Assembly (NCBI RefSeq): GCF_900094625.1
Contig: NZ_FMAJ01000007.1
Span: 298,726-362,725 of the forward strand
Length of the DNA: 64,000 nucleotides
Direction of reading: 5' to 3'
Origin: Rhizobium aethiopicum
GTDB lineage: Bacteria; Pseudomonadota; Alphaproteobacteria; Rhizobiales; Rhizobiaceae
Under the pieces are notes generated by a model. That model saw only the letters and a program-made list of their open reading frames with translations. It did not search any database and was not told the origin of the DNA. A program made the position numbers and the translations under genes. The number at the start of each line of letters is the position of its first letter. Position 1 is the first letter of the stretch. Shown piece by piece: positions 45,501 through 54,327 of this stretch.

Positions 45501-46649
45501 ATGAAAATCACCAAACTCACCACCTATATCGTCCCGCCACGCTGGCTGTTTTTGAAGATCGAGACCGACGAGGGCATCGTCGGCTGGGGTGAGCCCGTCG
45601 TCGAAGGCCGCGCGCTGACCGTCGAGGCCGCCGTCCGCGAACTGGAAGATTATCTGATCGGCAGGGATCCCTTTCTGATCGAGGACCATTGGACGGTGAT
45701 GTATCGCGGCGGCTTCTACCGCGGCGGTGCTGCCCATATGAGCGCGATCTCAGGCATTGATCAGGCGCTGTGGGACATCAAGGGCAAGGCCCTCGGCCAG
45801 CCAATCCATTCCCTGCTCGGCGGCCAGCTGCGCGACCGCATCAAGGTCTATTCCTGGATCGGCGGCGACCGTCCTTCTGACGTCGCCAACAATGCGAGAG
45901 ACGTGGTCGCCCGCGGCTTCAAGGCGATCAAGCTCAATGGCTGCGAGGAGATGCAGATCGTCGACACCAACGAGAAAGTGGAGAAAGCGGTCGAAACCAT
46001 TGCCCTCATCCGTGAGGCGATCGGCCCGCATGTCGGCATCGGTGTCGATTTCCACGGCCGCGTCCACAAGCCGATGGCCAAGGTCCTCGCCAAAGAGCTC
46101 GAGCCCTACAAGCTGATGTTCATCGAGGAACCGGTGCTTTCGGAAAACAAGGAGGCGCTGCGCGATATCGTCAACCATACATCGACGCCGATCGCGCTCG
46201 GTGAGCGCCTCTATTCCCGCTGGGATTTCAAGCAGGTGCTTTCGGACGGCTATGTCGACATCATCCAGCCAGATCTTTCCCACGCCGGCGGCATCACCGA
46301 ATGCCGCAAGATCGCGGCGATGGCCGAAGCCTATGACGTGGCGCTGGCGCCGCATTGCCCGCTCGGCCCGATCGCGCTCGCCGCCTGCCTGCAGGTCGAT
46401 GCCGTCAGCTACAATGCCTTCATCCAGGAACAGAGCCTCGGGATCCATTACAATACCGGCAATGACATCCTCGATTACATCTCCAACAAGGAGGTGTTCC
46501 ACTATGCCGATGGTTTCGTCTCGATCCCACAGGGTCCTGGTCTCGGCATCGAGGTCGACGAGGCCTATGTCATCGAGCGCGCGAGGGAGGGCCATCGCTG
46601 GCGCAACCCGATCTGGCGGCACGCCGACGGCAGCTTTGCCGAGTGGTGA
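45501..46649 (+). CDS. dgoD: D-galactonate dehydratase
   Basis: 382 residues, the same length as E. coli DgoD and near-identical to my memory of it in many stretches: MKITKLTTYIVPPRW, WGEPVVEGRA, GIDQALWDIKGKA, DFHGRVHKPMAKVL, IEEPVL, QPDLSHAGGITEC and LAPHCPLGPIALAACL. It is an enolase-superfamily enzyme: metal ligands lie in DFHGR, EEP and GER, and the catalytic His in APHC. It converts D-galactonate to 2-keto-3-deoxygalactonate. The kinase and aldolase for the next steps are not in the window. It follows the GntR gene by 66 bases. Confidence 0.95.
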   Translation: MKITKLTTYIVPPRWLFLKIETDEGIVGWGEPVVEGRALTVEAAVRELEDYLIGRDPFLIEDHWTVMYRGGFYRGGAAHMSAISGIDQALWDIKGKALGQPIHSLLGGQLRDRIKVYSWIGGDRPSDVANNARDVVARGFKAIKLNGCEEMQIVDTNEKVEKAVETIALIREAIGPHVGIGVDFHGRVHKPMAKVLAKELEPYKLMFIEEPVLSENKEALRDIVNHTSTPIALGERLYSRWDFKQVLSDGYVDIIQPDLSHAGGITECRKIAAMAEAYDVALAPHCPLGPIALAACLQVDAVSYNAFIQEQSLGIHYNTGNDILDYISNKEVFHYADGFVSIPQGPGLGIEVDEAYVIERAREGHRWRNPIWRHADGSFAEW

Positions 46650-46652
46650 GAA

Positions 46653-46685
46653 AATGAAGGGTCGCGCGAGCGCGGCCCTTTCATT
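46653..46685 (+). terminator. Terminator after dgoD
   Basis: GAAGGGTCGCGC and GCGCGGCCCTTTC form a stem of about 11-12 bp with one T-G pair and one bulge, starting just after the dgoD stop. A short T-run follows; the left flank gives a T-run on the other strand too. Confidence 0.75.
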
Positions 46686-46744
46686 CGCAGTGTAGGATAT
46701 CAACCGTCTCCTGCGTCATAGTGGAAGCTCAAGAGGAGGTTTCC

Positions 46745-47140
46745 ATGGCCAGAGCAGTTGCAATCATCGTCGCCCGTTTCATCTTCAGTTTCATCTTCTT
46801 CATGGCCGCCGGCTTCAAATTCGCAGATATCGGCGCCACGGCGAGCTACATTGCCGCCGCCGGCTTCCCTATAGCGACCTTCCTCACCTGGGTCGCAGCC
46901 TTTTTCGAGGTCGCCCTGGCTCTTGCCTTCATATCAGGCGCCTTTTTCACCGAGGCGAGCCTGCTCGCGGGCATTTACGTGATCTTCCTTGCCTTCGCCT
47001 TCCACGGTCCGTCGCGTTGGCAACAGAACCAGGCCGAATTCGGCTTCTTCGTCGATCACTTCACCTTCCTCGCCGGCCTGCTCTTTGCCGCTGTCCACGG
47101 GCCGGAGAAATGGGCCTTGAGACGCACGCTCCTCCGCTAG
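46745..47140 (+). CDS. DoxX-like membrane protein
   Basis: 131 residues from ATG 46745 with AGGAGG six bases upstream. Four transmembrane helices; IIVARFIFSFIFFMAAGFKFADIG is the DoxX-type opening and FVDHFTFLAGLLFAAVHGPEKW the closing segment. It is only distantly similar to the other DoxX protein at 11.4-11.9 kb. It stands between the dgoD terminator and an SDR gene; co-transcription with the SDR (gap 70 bases) is possible. Function unknown. Confidence 0.78.
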   Translation: MARAVAIIVARFIFSFIFFMAAGFKFADIGATASYIAAAGFPIATFLTWVAAFFEVALALAFISGAFFTEASLLAGIYVIFLAFAFHGPSRWQQNQAEFGFFVDHFTFLAGLLFAAVHGPEKWALRRTLLR

Positions 47141-47210
47141 CCTTTTCCCTCCGGAACCAACTGCCGTGCAGAACATTGGGATATCGGCGCAACGTCACGG
47201 AGGGTCGCCC

Positions 47211-47990
47211 ATGGAACTGAATGATAAGATCGCGCTGGTCACTGGCGCCGGTTCCGGCATCGGCAAAGCAGCCGCATTGAAACTCGCTGCCGAAGGGGCA
47301 AAGGTCGCGGTACTGAGCCGGACGGCAGACGAGGTCGAGAAGACCTGCGCCGAGATCAAGGCCGCCGGCGGCGAGTCGATCTCGCTGACCGCCGACACCA
47401 GCGACGAAGGTCAAATGCGAGCCGCAGTGCAGAAACTTACAGAAACCTTCAACGGCCTCGACATCGTTGTCGCCAATGCCGGGATCAATGGCGTCTGGGC
47501 ACCGATCGACGATCTGAAGCCGGAAGAATGGGACAAGACCATTGCCGTCAATCTGCGCGGCACCTATCTGACCCTGCATCTGACGGTTCCGCATTTGAAG
47601 CGCCGCGGTGGTTCGATCGTCGTCGTCTCGTCGATCAACGGCACCCGCACCTTCACGACGCCGGGCGCCACTGCCTATACCGCAACCAAGGCAGGCCAGG
47701 TCGCCATGGTCCAGCAGCTTGCGCTTGAACTCGGCCGCCATGGCATCCGCGTCAATGCCGTCTGCCCGGGCGAGATCGCGACGAATATCAGCGCCAATAC
47801 CGACAGCCGTCATCGCGAGGAGACGGAGGTTCCGGTGATCTGGCCGCAGGGCGACATCCCGATCGCCGGTGGAAAGGCTGGCAAGAGCGAAGATGTTGCC
47901 GAAACAATCCTTTTCCTGGCGTCCGACCGTGCCCGCCACATCACCGGTACACCGATCTGGATCGACGGCGGCCAGGGCCTGTTGCGCTAA
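47211..47990 (+). CDS. Short-chain dehydrogenase/reductase
   Basis: 259 residues from ATG 47211 with GGAGGG upstream; an earlier in-frame ATG at 47166 lacks support. Classical SDR: TGAGSGIG (11-18), NAGINGVW, Ser in VVSSINGTRTF and the YTATKAG active site, ending with GTPIWIDGGQGLL. The substrate is unknown. The convergent neighbour is the adenylate cyclase, 17 bases away. No catabolic partner is in the same unit, so I give only the family. Confidence 0.85.
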   Translation: MELNDKIALVTGAGSGIGKAAALKLAAEGAKVAVLSRTADEVEKTCAEIKAAGGESISLTADTSDEGQMRAAVQKLTETFNGLDIVVANAGINGVWAPIDDLKPEEWDKTIAVNLRGTYLTLHLTVPHLKRRGGSIVVVSSINGTRTFTTPGATAYTATKAGQVAMVQQLALELGRHGIRVNAVCPGEIATNISANTDSRHREETEVPVIWPQGDIPIAGGKAGKSEDVAETILFLASDRARHITGTPIWIDGGQGLLR

Positions 47991-48007
47991 CTCTTGAACG
48001 TTTGCAA

Positions 48008-49225
48008 TCAGGCGTTCAGCCGGGCGCCGTCGAGCGTATAGAGCTCCTGCGCGCGCTGCACGCCGCGCAAGGCATAACGTCCGACGCAGGCAAGCGCGGC
48101 GCGCTCTTCCGCCGGTATGGCCGCGGCGAAATCGGAGGAGATCAACAGGTTGAGGTCGACCGAACGGCACATAGAGGCGATCCGGCTGACCTCATTGACG
48201 GCAGGGCCGATGACGGTGAAGTCGAGCCGGTCCTGGCTGCCGATGTTGCCGTAGAAGACATCGCCGATATGCAGTCCGATATAGACGTCGGTCGTCGCCC
48301 GGCCGTCGGCCGCGCGCGCCGCATTCAGCTTCGCGAGCTTTTCCCGCAGCAGCGATTCGGCGCGAAGCGCCGCACGGCACGTTTCGGCGGGCACCTCGCC
48401 CTTAAAGATGGCGAGCACGCCGTCGCCGATCAGCTTCAGCACATTGCCGCCCGCCTCGTGGATCGCCGAGATGGCCACCTCACTATAATCGTTGAGCAGC
48501 GGGATGATTTCCTCCGGCGGAACACGGTCGGAAATCTTGGTGTAGTTCAACAGATCGGAAAACCACAGCGCCGCCGAGATCCGCTCCGACTTGCCGCGGC
48601 TGATCTTGCCTTCCATCACCTGGCGCGCCGCATCCTCGCCGAGATAGACCTCCGCGATGGTGCGGGCGATGCGCCCGAGCGCGATGCACTTGATCGCCAA
48701 TCCGAGAACCGGCACGAGCTTGCGCAGGATGGCGAGATCTCGATCGGAAAAGCCCTCGGGATGTTTGGTTGCGAAATGCGAGAAGAAGCAATCCATTTCC
48801 CCGATCGTTCCGGCTTCGCTGAAACGATGCATCATCGCCACGAAATCCGTGTGGCCGGCCTCGACAATCTTGTCGAGCATGGTGAAATCGGCCGGATCGC
48901 CGAAGCCCAGGCGTCGGCGCACCTCCCGCTCGTTGCCCGACCAAAGATGGTAGAAGGCTGAGCGCTGCCAGTTCGCTGCCGCTTCGCCTGAGCTCGTCGG
49001 GCCATACTCGAATTCGGTTTCGATCTCCTCCACGCTGTCCCAGCGGAAGGCGCGGCCTTCATGCACGGGGTGGAGCGTATCCATCAGCGCCATGCCTCGG
49101 TCGAGCGGCAGCCCGGCATCCCGACATGCCGCACAGAAGCCGGTCATTAGTTCGGCTTCCGAAACACCTTTCAGGCCCTGCTCCGTAACCCAGGCCGCAA
49201 TCGTGCCGACGTCGCTGTAATCCAT
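48008..49225 (-). CDS. Class III adenylate/guanylate cyclase
   Basis: 405 residues from ATG 49225 with AAGGTGAG upstream. The N-terminal 200 residues are a soluble helical region typical of a rhizobial cyclase subfamily and contain no known sensor motif I can name. The catalytic domain (about 210-390) has both metal-binding Asp (Asp224 in WFSDLLNYTK and Asp268 in LIGDGVLAIF) and the Asn/Arg transition-state pair in GPAVNEVSRI. It probably makes cAMP; rhizobia have many such enzymes. It is a single gene convergent with the SDR. Confidence 0.88.
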   Translation of the reverse strand: MDYSDVGTIAAWVTEQGLKGVSEAELMTGFCAACRDAGLPLDRGMALMDTLHPVHEGRAFRWDSVEEIETEFEYGPTSSGEAAANWQRSAFYHLWSGNEREVRRRLGFGDPADFTMLDKIVEAGHTDFVAMMHRFSEAGTIGEMDCFFSHFATKHPEGFSDRDLAILRKLVPVLGLAIKCIALGRIARTIAEVYLGEDAARQVMEGKISRGKSERISAALWFSDLLNYTKISDRVPPEEIIPLLNDYSEVAISAIHEAGGNVLKLIGDGVLAIFKGEVPAETCRAALRAESLLREKLAKLNAARAADGRATTDVYIGLHIGDVFYGNIGSQDRLDFTVIGPAVNEVSRIASMCRSVDLNLLISSDFAAAIPAEERAALACVGRYALRGVQRAQELYTLDGARLNA

Positions 49226-49281
49226 GGCGCTCACCTTCGCTCCGACCCAAGCTGTAGCCCGAATTCGGCATGGAAGGAAAG

Positions 49282-50316
49282 TCAATTGGTCCAATCGCCT
49301 GTAGGCATATTATAAGGCGTGACGATTTCGACCGAAGAAAGCGACGCCGGAACGGCCCGCCCGGGAGCAGTAGCGCGGCTCATGATCGCCCTGAAGGCCG
49401 AACGCGCGTCGGTTCTGAGATCATGATGCAGCACGAAGCCGATCCGGCGCACGGCAAGCAGGGCTCGGTTATCAGCATCGAGATCATGGGCGACGAAGAC
49501 GCGGATGGGACGGTCGGCCGCATCGAAGGCCGCCAGCACCGCGCGGTTGCCGCCGCCGATCGAATAGACAGCATTGATGGCAGGATCGGTCGCCAGCGCT
49601 GCCGCCGCAAGCGTTCCCGTCGCCCTGTCGCTGCCGTGCCCTTCGCTGATTTCGGTGATGCCGATATCGGGATAATGGGCGCGGATGAGGCGTCGAAAGC
49701 CGATTTCGCGCTCCTCCTCGCCGCGGAACCGCCCGCTCGACAGTGTTACCAGCACCTTGCCGCCGACGCTTCCGAGGAATTCGCCGATCAGATAGGCGGC
49801 AGTTTCTCCCGCGGCCCGGTTGTCGGCGCCGGCATAGGCGATGCGGGCCGAATTCGGCAGATCAGTTACCAGCGTCACCACGGGAATGCCGGCCGCATCC
49901 GCCCGCGCGACGGCGGCAGCGACCTCGGCGACGTCAGGCGCCTTGAGCACGATGCCATGGGTCCCGCGTAGCCGGATGCGATCGAGAAGCTGCACCAGCT
50001 CGGCCGGCTTCATCACCTCGGCAAAGTGAAAGCGGCAGCGGAAGACGCCAGGCAGAAAGGCCGCGATTTCGGCCTCGAAGGCGGCGCGCACCGCATCGCT
50101 GAAACGCTCGGGCGTCTCCATGACGACATCGATCGCCAATATTCGCCCGCCGCTCATCGCCCCTGTCTGCTGCTTCTCCAGCTCCGCGATTGCCGCCCTC
50201 ACCCGCATCTCCGTCTGCCGGCGCACACCCGGTCTGCCGTTCAGCACCCGGTCGACCGTTGCGCTGCTCAGTCCCGCCTGGAAGGCGATGTCCTTGACGA
50301 GAAAGGGATGGGCCAT
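49282..50316 (-). CDS. LacI-family transcriptional regulator
   Basis: 344 residues. The DNA-binding domain is LVKDIAFQAGLSSATVDRVLNGRPGVRRQT (6-35), with the hinge helix after it. A periplasmic-binding-protein-like effector domain (about 60-330) follows, resembling sugar-binding Peripla_BP_4 proteins. It diverges from the dioxygenase-SDR-lactonase unit, 94 bases away, and is its likely repressor. The effector is presumably the sugar handled by those enzymes. No clear LacI palindrome was found in the short gap. Confidence 0.9.
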   Translation of the reverse strand: MAHPFLVKDIAFQAGLSSATVDRVLNGRPGVRRQTEMRVRAAIAELEKQQTGAMSGGRILAIDVVMETPERFSDAVRAAFEAEIAAFLPGVFRCRFHFAEVMKPAELVQLLDRIRLRGTHGIVLKAPDVAEVAAAVARADAAGIPVVTLVTDLPNSARIAYAGADNRAAGETAAYLIGEFLGSVGGKVLVTLSSGRFRGEEEREIGFRRLIRAHYPDIGITEISEGHGSDRATGTLAAAALATDPAINAVYSIGGGNRAVLAAFDAADRPIRVFVAHDLDADNRALLAVRRIGFVLHHDLRTDARSAFRAIMSRATAPGRAVPASLSSVEIVTPYNMPTGDWTN

Positions 50317-50410
50317 GGAGATCCGTCTGATGGTTTTTTGATGGATTGCTGATCTATATCACCCCGCGGCCGGGCGTATAGTGCCGTCATCGGAACCACG
50401 GAGGAGCCTG

Positions 50411-51598
50411 ATGATGAAGACCGACAATCCGCAGAAGCTGCGCGCCGACCGTGTCTGGCTCAGCGAAGAGACCTGCGACCTCGACGATTTTCGTCGCGTT
50501 GCGCAAAAGACGACCGCCCTTGTCGATTACCCGAACGCTTCCGCGGTCGAGAAGAACGTGCTGATCTATGACAGCCGCAAGGTGACGGCGGCCGCGACCG
50601 GAGAAGGCAAACGCCTCGTGCTGGCCGAGATCTGCGAAGCCTTCGGCGAAGGCCCAGGTGTCGTCGTTTTCAAGCAGGCTTATGAAGACACCGGCATTAT
50701 CGACCGCGCCAGCGCGATTTTCGAGGCCATTATCGAGGAGCAGCACCGCACCTGGACCGGCGGCGGCGATCATTTCGCCAAGCCCGGCGCCAACGACCGC
50801 ATCTGGAATTCGCTGGAAAAACACTGCCTCGCCGATCCGGAAAATTTCGCCGAATACTACGGCAATGCCATTATCGCGCTCGCAAGCGAAGCCTGGCTCG
50901 GTCCGAGCTACCAGATGACGGCGCAGGTCAACCGGGTCAATCCAGGCGGCGCGGCGCAGTCGGCCCACCGCGACTACCATCTTGGCTTCCAGTCATCTGC
51001 GGTCATTGAGCAATTTCCGGCGCATGTGCACCGTCTCTCCCCGGTTCTGACGCTGCAGGGCGCGGTCGCCCACTGCGACATGCCGCTCGAAAGCGGTCCG
51101 ACACTCTTCCTGCCGCACAGCCAGACCTATGTGCCGGGTTATCTGGCGCTGAAGCGCCAGGAGTTTCGGGATTATTTCGAAGCGAACCACATCCAGCTGC
51201 CGCTCGAAAAGGGCGACATCGTCTTCTTCAATCCCGCTCTCTTCCACGCTGCCGGCACCAACCGTTCGGCCGACATCAAGCGTGTCGCCAATCTCCTGCA
51301 GGTCTCCTCCGCTTTCGGACGGGCAATGGAAACCGTCAACCGCGAGAAAATGAGCGCCAGACTCTTTCCAGCCCTCAAGGCGTTGCGAGACCGTCTCTCG
51401 CCCGAGGAAATCGCCAACGCCGTCGCAGCCTGCGCCGAAGGTTATTCCTTCCCCACCAATCTCGACCGCGATCCGCCGCTCGGAGGGCTGGCGCCGAAGA
51501 CGCAGGCGCAGCTAATGCGCGAGGCTCTCGGGGAAGGCTGGAGCGACGAGACCTTCACGGCAGTACTTGCCGAGCAGGCGCAGAAGAAATTGAGCTGA
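50411..51598 (+). CDS. Phytanoyl-CoA dioxygenase-family protein (Fe(II)/2-oxoglutarate)
   Basis: 395 residues from ATG 50411, with GGAGG six bases upstream; the adjacent ATG is possible. The double-stranded beta-helix carries the iron triad His186-X-Asp188 (SAHRDYHLGF) and His279 (NPALFHAAGTNRS), with Arg285 or Arg291 placed for 2-oxoglutarate. PhyH enzymes hydroxylate or epoxidise small molecules. Here the gene starts a unit with an SDR and an SMP-30 lactonase under a LacI regulator, so a sugar or sugar-derived substrate is likely; this is inference. CoA-thioesters are not implied by the context. Confidence 0.82.
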   Translation: MMKTDNPQKLRADRVWLSEETCDLDDFRRVAQKTTALVDYPNASAVEKNVLIYDSRKVTAAATGEGKRLVLAEICEAFGEGPGVVVFKQAYEDTGIIDRASAIFEAIIEEQHRTWTGGGDHFAKPGANDRIWNSLEKHCLADPENFAEYYGNAIIALASEAWLGPSYQMTAQVNRVNPGGAAQSAHRDYHLGFQSSAVIEQFPAHVHRLSPVLTLQGAVAHCDMPLESGPTLFLPHSQTYVPGYLALKRQEFRDYFEANHIQLPLEKGDIVFFNPALFHAAGTNRSADIKRVANLLQVSSAFGRAMETVNREKMSARLFPALKALRDRLSPEEIANAVAACAEGYSFPTNLDRDPPLGGLAPKTQAQLMREALGEGWSDETFTAVLAEQAQKKLS

Positions 51599-51633
51599 CC
51601 CGGAGGCTCCAGCCCCACATCCGCTCCTACCGG

Positions 51634-51655
51634 ACCTCCCGCGCCCGCGGGAGGT
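51634..51655 (+). other. Hairpin between the dioxygenase and SDR genes
   Basis: ACCTCCCGC (51634-51642), loop GCCC, GCGGGAGGT (51647-51655): a perfect 9-bp stem in an 88-base gap, without a T-run. It may tune expression of the downstream genes. Confidence 0.5.
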
Positions 51656-51686
51656 AATTCGCACATCATCGCAACGGAGGAACCAC

Positions 51687-52508
51687 ATGAGCACAGACCA
51701 CGGCCGTCTCGACGGCAAGATCGCCATCGTCACCGGCGGCACGCAGGGCTTGGGCGCAGCCATCGCCCGTCTCTTTGCCGAACGCGGCGCCGAAGGCATC
51801 GTCATCTGTGGCCGTAACGAAGCCAAGGGCCAGGCGAAGGCCATGGAGATTTCGGCCGCCGCCGGCGCAAGGGTCGTCTATGTCAAAGCAGACCTCGGCA
51901 CGGTCGAGGATGCCAGGAATGTCGTACGGGCCTGCGACGAGGCTTTCGGCCGTGTCGACGCACTGGTCAATGCCGCCGCCATCACCGATCGCGGCACCAT
52001 TCTCGACACCAGCCCCGAGCTCTTCGACGCCGTGTTCGCCGTCAATGTGCGCGCGCCGTTCTTCCTGATGCAGGAAACGGTGAAGGTCATGCGCCGCGAA
52101 AAGATCGAGGGAACGATCGTCAACATCGGCTCGATGTCGGCAAAGGCGGGCCAACCCTTCATCGCCGCCTATTGTGCCTCCAAGGGTGCGCTCGAAACGC
52201 TGACGAAGAACACCGCCTATGCGCTGCTGCGCAACCGTATCCGAGTCAACGGCCTGAATATCGGCTGGATGGCGTCCGAAGGCGAGGACCGCATTCAGCG
52301 CGAATATCACGATGCACCCGCCGACTGGCTGGAGAAGGCGGCGGCAAGTCAGCCCTTCGGCCGTCTCGTGGACCCGCACGAGGTGGCACGCGCCTGCGCC
52401 TATTTGTCATCGGCCGAATCCGGGCTGATGACCGGCTCGGTCATCTGCTTCGACCAGTCGATCTGGGGTGCCTATGACGGCTCGCCGCATCCGGTCGCGG
52501 CGCTGTGA
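51687..52508 (+). CDS. Short-chain dehydrogenase/reductase of the dioxygenase unit
   Basis: 273 residues. Cofactor motif TGGTQGLG (16-23), NAAAITDRG replacing the more common NNAG, Ser in NIGSMSAKAGQP, active-site YCASKG, and a C-terminal extension (SIWGAYDGSPHPVAAL). A ribosome site CGGAGG lies 10 bases upstream. As second gene of the unit it probably oxidises an alcohol group on the dioxygenase product or on the free sugar. The long substrate loop (EGEDRIQREYHDAPADWLEKAA) suggests a bulky or charged substrate. Confidence 0.85.
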   Translation: MSTDHGRLDGKIAIVTGGTQGLGAAIARLFAERGAEGIVICGRNEAKGQAKAMEISAAAGARVVYVKADLGTVEDARNVVRACDEAFGRVDALVNAAAITDRGTILDTSPELFDAVFAVNVRAPFFLMQETVKVMRREKIEGTIVNIGSMSAKAGQPFIAAYCASKGALETLTKNTAYALLRNRIRVNGLNIGWMASEGEDRIQREYHDAPADWLEKAAASQPFGRLVDPHEVARACAYLSSAESGLMTGSVICFDQSIWGAYDGSPHPVAAL

Positions 52509-52602
52509 GACACCGAACCCGGCAATTCATGCGGCCGGGCTCTGGCACCTCTGGATTTTTGCCGATAGGAAGGAGCGGCAGCATTCAGGGAGGAAACTTG
52601 GC

Positions 52603-53511
52603 GTGGCCGACAATCCGCTTTACGACATCCGCGATGAACGTTTCGGCGCTCTGGTCATCGGCAGCGCCGCCCTCGAAGAGCTCTATTCCGGCTGCCGCTG
52701 GGCGGAAGGCCCGGTTTGGTTTTCCGATCTGAACTGCCTTCTCTGGAGCGATATCCCGAACGAACGCATGATGCGCTGGACGCCGGACGGGACGGTCTCC
52801 GTCTTCCGCTCGCCCTCGAACCATGTCAACGGCAATACCCGCGACAGACAGGGCCGGCTGGTCTCCTGCGAACATGGCGGCCGCCGTGTTACCCGCACGG
52901 AAGTGGACGGCAGCATCACCGTTCTCGCCGAGAGCTACAAGGGCAAAAGGCTGAACTCGCCGAACGACGTCGTGGTCCATTCGGATGGCGGGATCTGGTT
53001 TACCGATCCGACCTACGGCATCCTTTCGGATTACGAGGGCCACAAGGCCGAGCCCGAGCAACCCACGCACGTCTACCGGATCGACCCGGCAAGCGGTGCG
53101 ATCGATGCCGTGGTCGAGGATTTCATCCAGCCGAACGGCCTTGCCTTCTCGCCCGACGAGACGAAGCTCTACATCGCCGATTCCGGTTCGGGCAAACATG
53201 AAGTGCCATGCCATGTAAGAGTTTTCGATGTCGTCGACGGCAGGAAGCTCGCCAACAGCCGCTATTTCTGCAGCCTCGATGCCGGCCATCCTGACGGCTT
53301 CCGTATGGATGTCAGCGGGAACCTCTGGACGAGCGCGGGTGATGGTGTGCACTGCTTCACACCCGAAGGCACGCTGCTCGGCAAGATCAGAGTGCCACAG
53401 ACGGTGTCCAATCTCACCTTCGGCGGCCCTAAGAAGAACCGGCTCTTCATCACCGCAACCCGTTCGGTCTATTCGATCTATACCAAGACGAACGGCGCGC
53501 AATATCCGTAA
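52603..53511 (+). CDS. SMP-30/gluconolactonase-family lactonase
   Basis: 302 residues from GTG 52603, with GGGAGG at 52588-52593; the frame is open upstream but overlaps the SDR end. It is a six-bladed propeller with the metal site of the family: Glu35 in AEGPVWF, Asn in LNSPNDVVV, Asn in QPNGLAFSPDE and Asp in DGFRMDVSGNLW. It should open an aldonolactone produced by a sugar dehydrogenase. It may serve this unit, or in principle the galactose route at 39-46 kb, which lacks a lactonase. Third gene of the unit; it converges on the ThuA gene. Confidence 0.9.
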   Translation: MADNPLYDIRDERFGALVIGSAALEELYSGCRWAEGPVWFSDLNCLLWSDIPNERMMRWTPDGTVSVFRSPSNHVNGNTRDRQGRLVSCEHGGRRVTRTEVDGSITVLAESYKGKRLNSPNDVVVHSDGGIWFTDPTYGILSDYEGHKAEPEQPTHVYRIDPASGAIDAVVEDFIQPNGLAFSPDETKLYIADSGSGKHEVPCHVRVFDVVDGRKLANSRYFCSLDAGHPDGFRMDVSGNLWTSAGDGVHCFTPEGTLLGKIRVPQTVSNLTFGGPKKNRLFITATRSVYSIYTKTNGAQYP

Positions 53512-53547
53512 GGATCGGCGCGCGCCGCCAAAAATGCCCGTGTGGCT

Positions 53548-54297
53548 TTAGGGCTTCACCGCGGCTGGCCTGCCGTGCAGCGGCTCGGCGCGGTGCCAGT
53601 TCTCCAGGATGCGGCCATCCGTATGCTTCTGCCGCGCCCAGCGAATCCCGTTAGAGATCACCTTGTGCACGGTCCTGTCGTGATAGATCGGATAGGTCTC
53701 ATGGCCGGGGCTGAAGAAGAAGATGCGCCCGCGTCCCCGCTGAAAGGTGCAGCCGCTGCGGAACACTTCGCCGCCGGAATACCACGAGATGAATACGAGT
53801 TCGTCCGGCTGGGGGATGTCGAAGGGTTCGCCGTACATTTCCGAGGCATTGACCTCGAAATAGGGCGGCAGGCCCTCGGCGATCGGATGTGAGGGATTGA
53901 CCACCCACACACGCTCCAGGTCGCCTTCCGGCGTCTCACGCCAGGAGAGATTGGCGTTGGTGCCCATCAGCCGGCGGAAGAGCTTGGAGTGGTGGCCGGA
54001 ATGCAGCACCAGCAAGCCCATGCCCTTGAGCACGCGCTGCTGCACCCGATCGATCAGCCCGTCGCTGACCTCCTCATGCGCCATATGGCCCCACCAGAGC
54101 AGCACGTCAGTGTCATTGAGCACTGAGTCCGGCAGTCCTTCTTCAGGATCGTCGAGCGTGCCGCGGCGGATTTCGAAATCCGGATGGGCGATGCCGGCGG
54201 CGATCGCTCCGTCGATGCGATCCGGATAGATATCCTGGACCTCCTTGTGAACCTGCTCGCGGCGTCCTTCGTTCCAGATCGTGACCTTGATTGTCAT
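53548..54297 (-). CDS. ThuA-domain protein
   Basis: 249 residues from ATG 54297 with GAGGA upstream. The glutamine-amidotransferase-like fold of ThuA is indicated by VTIWNEGRREQVHKEVQDIYP, DVLLWWGHMAHEEV, GLLVLHSGHHSKLFRRLMG and RGRIFFFSPGHETYPIYHD. Sinorhizobium ThuA takes part in trehalose use together with the oxidoreductase ThuB, a pathway via 3-keto-disaccharides. Here it is the last gene after a thuEFGK-like transporter, with the Gfo/Idh gene divergent on the other side. The precise reaction is uncertain. Confidence 0.85.
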   Translation of the reverse strand: MTIKVTIWNEGRREQVHKEVQDIYPDRIDGAIAAGIAHPDFEIRRGTLDDPEEGLPDSVLNDTDVLLWWGHMAHEEVSDGLIDRVQQRVLKGMGLLVLHSGHHSKLFRRLMGTNANLSWRETPEGDLERVWVVNPSHPIAEGLPPYFEVNASEMYGEPFDIPQPDELVFISWYSGGEVFRSGCTFQRGRGRIFFFSPGHETYPIYHDRTVHKVISNGIRWARQKHTDGRILENWHRAEPLHGRPAAVKP

Positions 54298-54327
54298 GCC
54301 AGTCCTCAATGTTTTGGCGTCGATGTT

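Noticed and set aside
50317..50410. Search for a LacI operator between the LacI gene and the dioxygenase gene
   Set aside because: Only short or imperfect dyads were seen; none stands out enough to report as a site.
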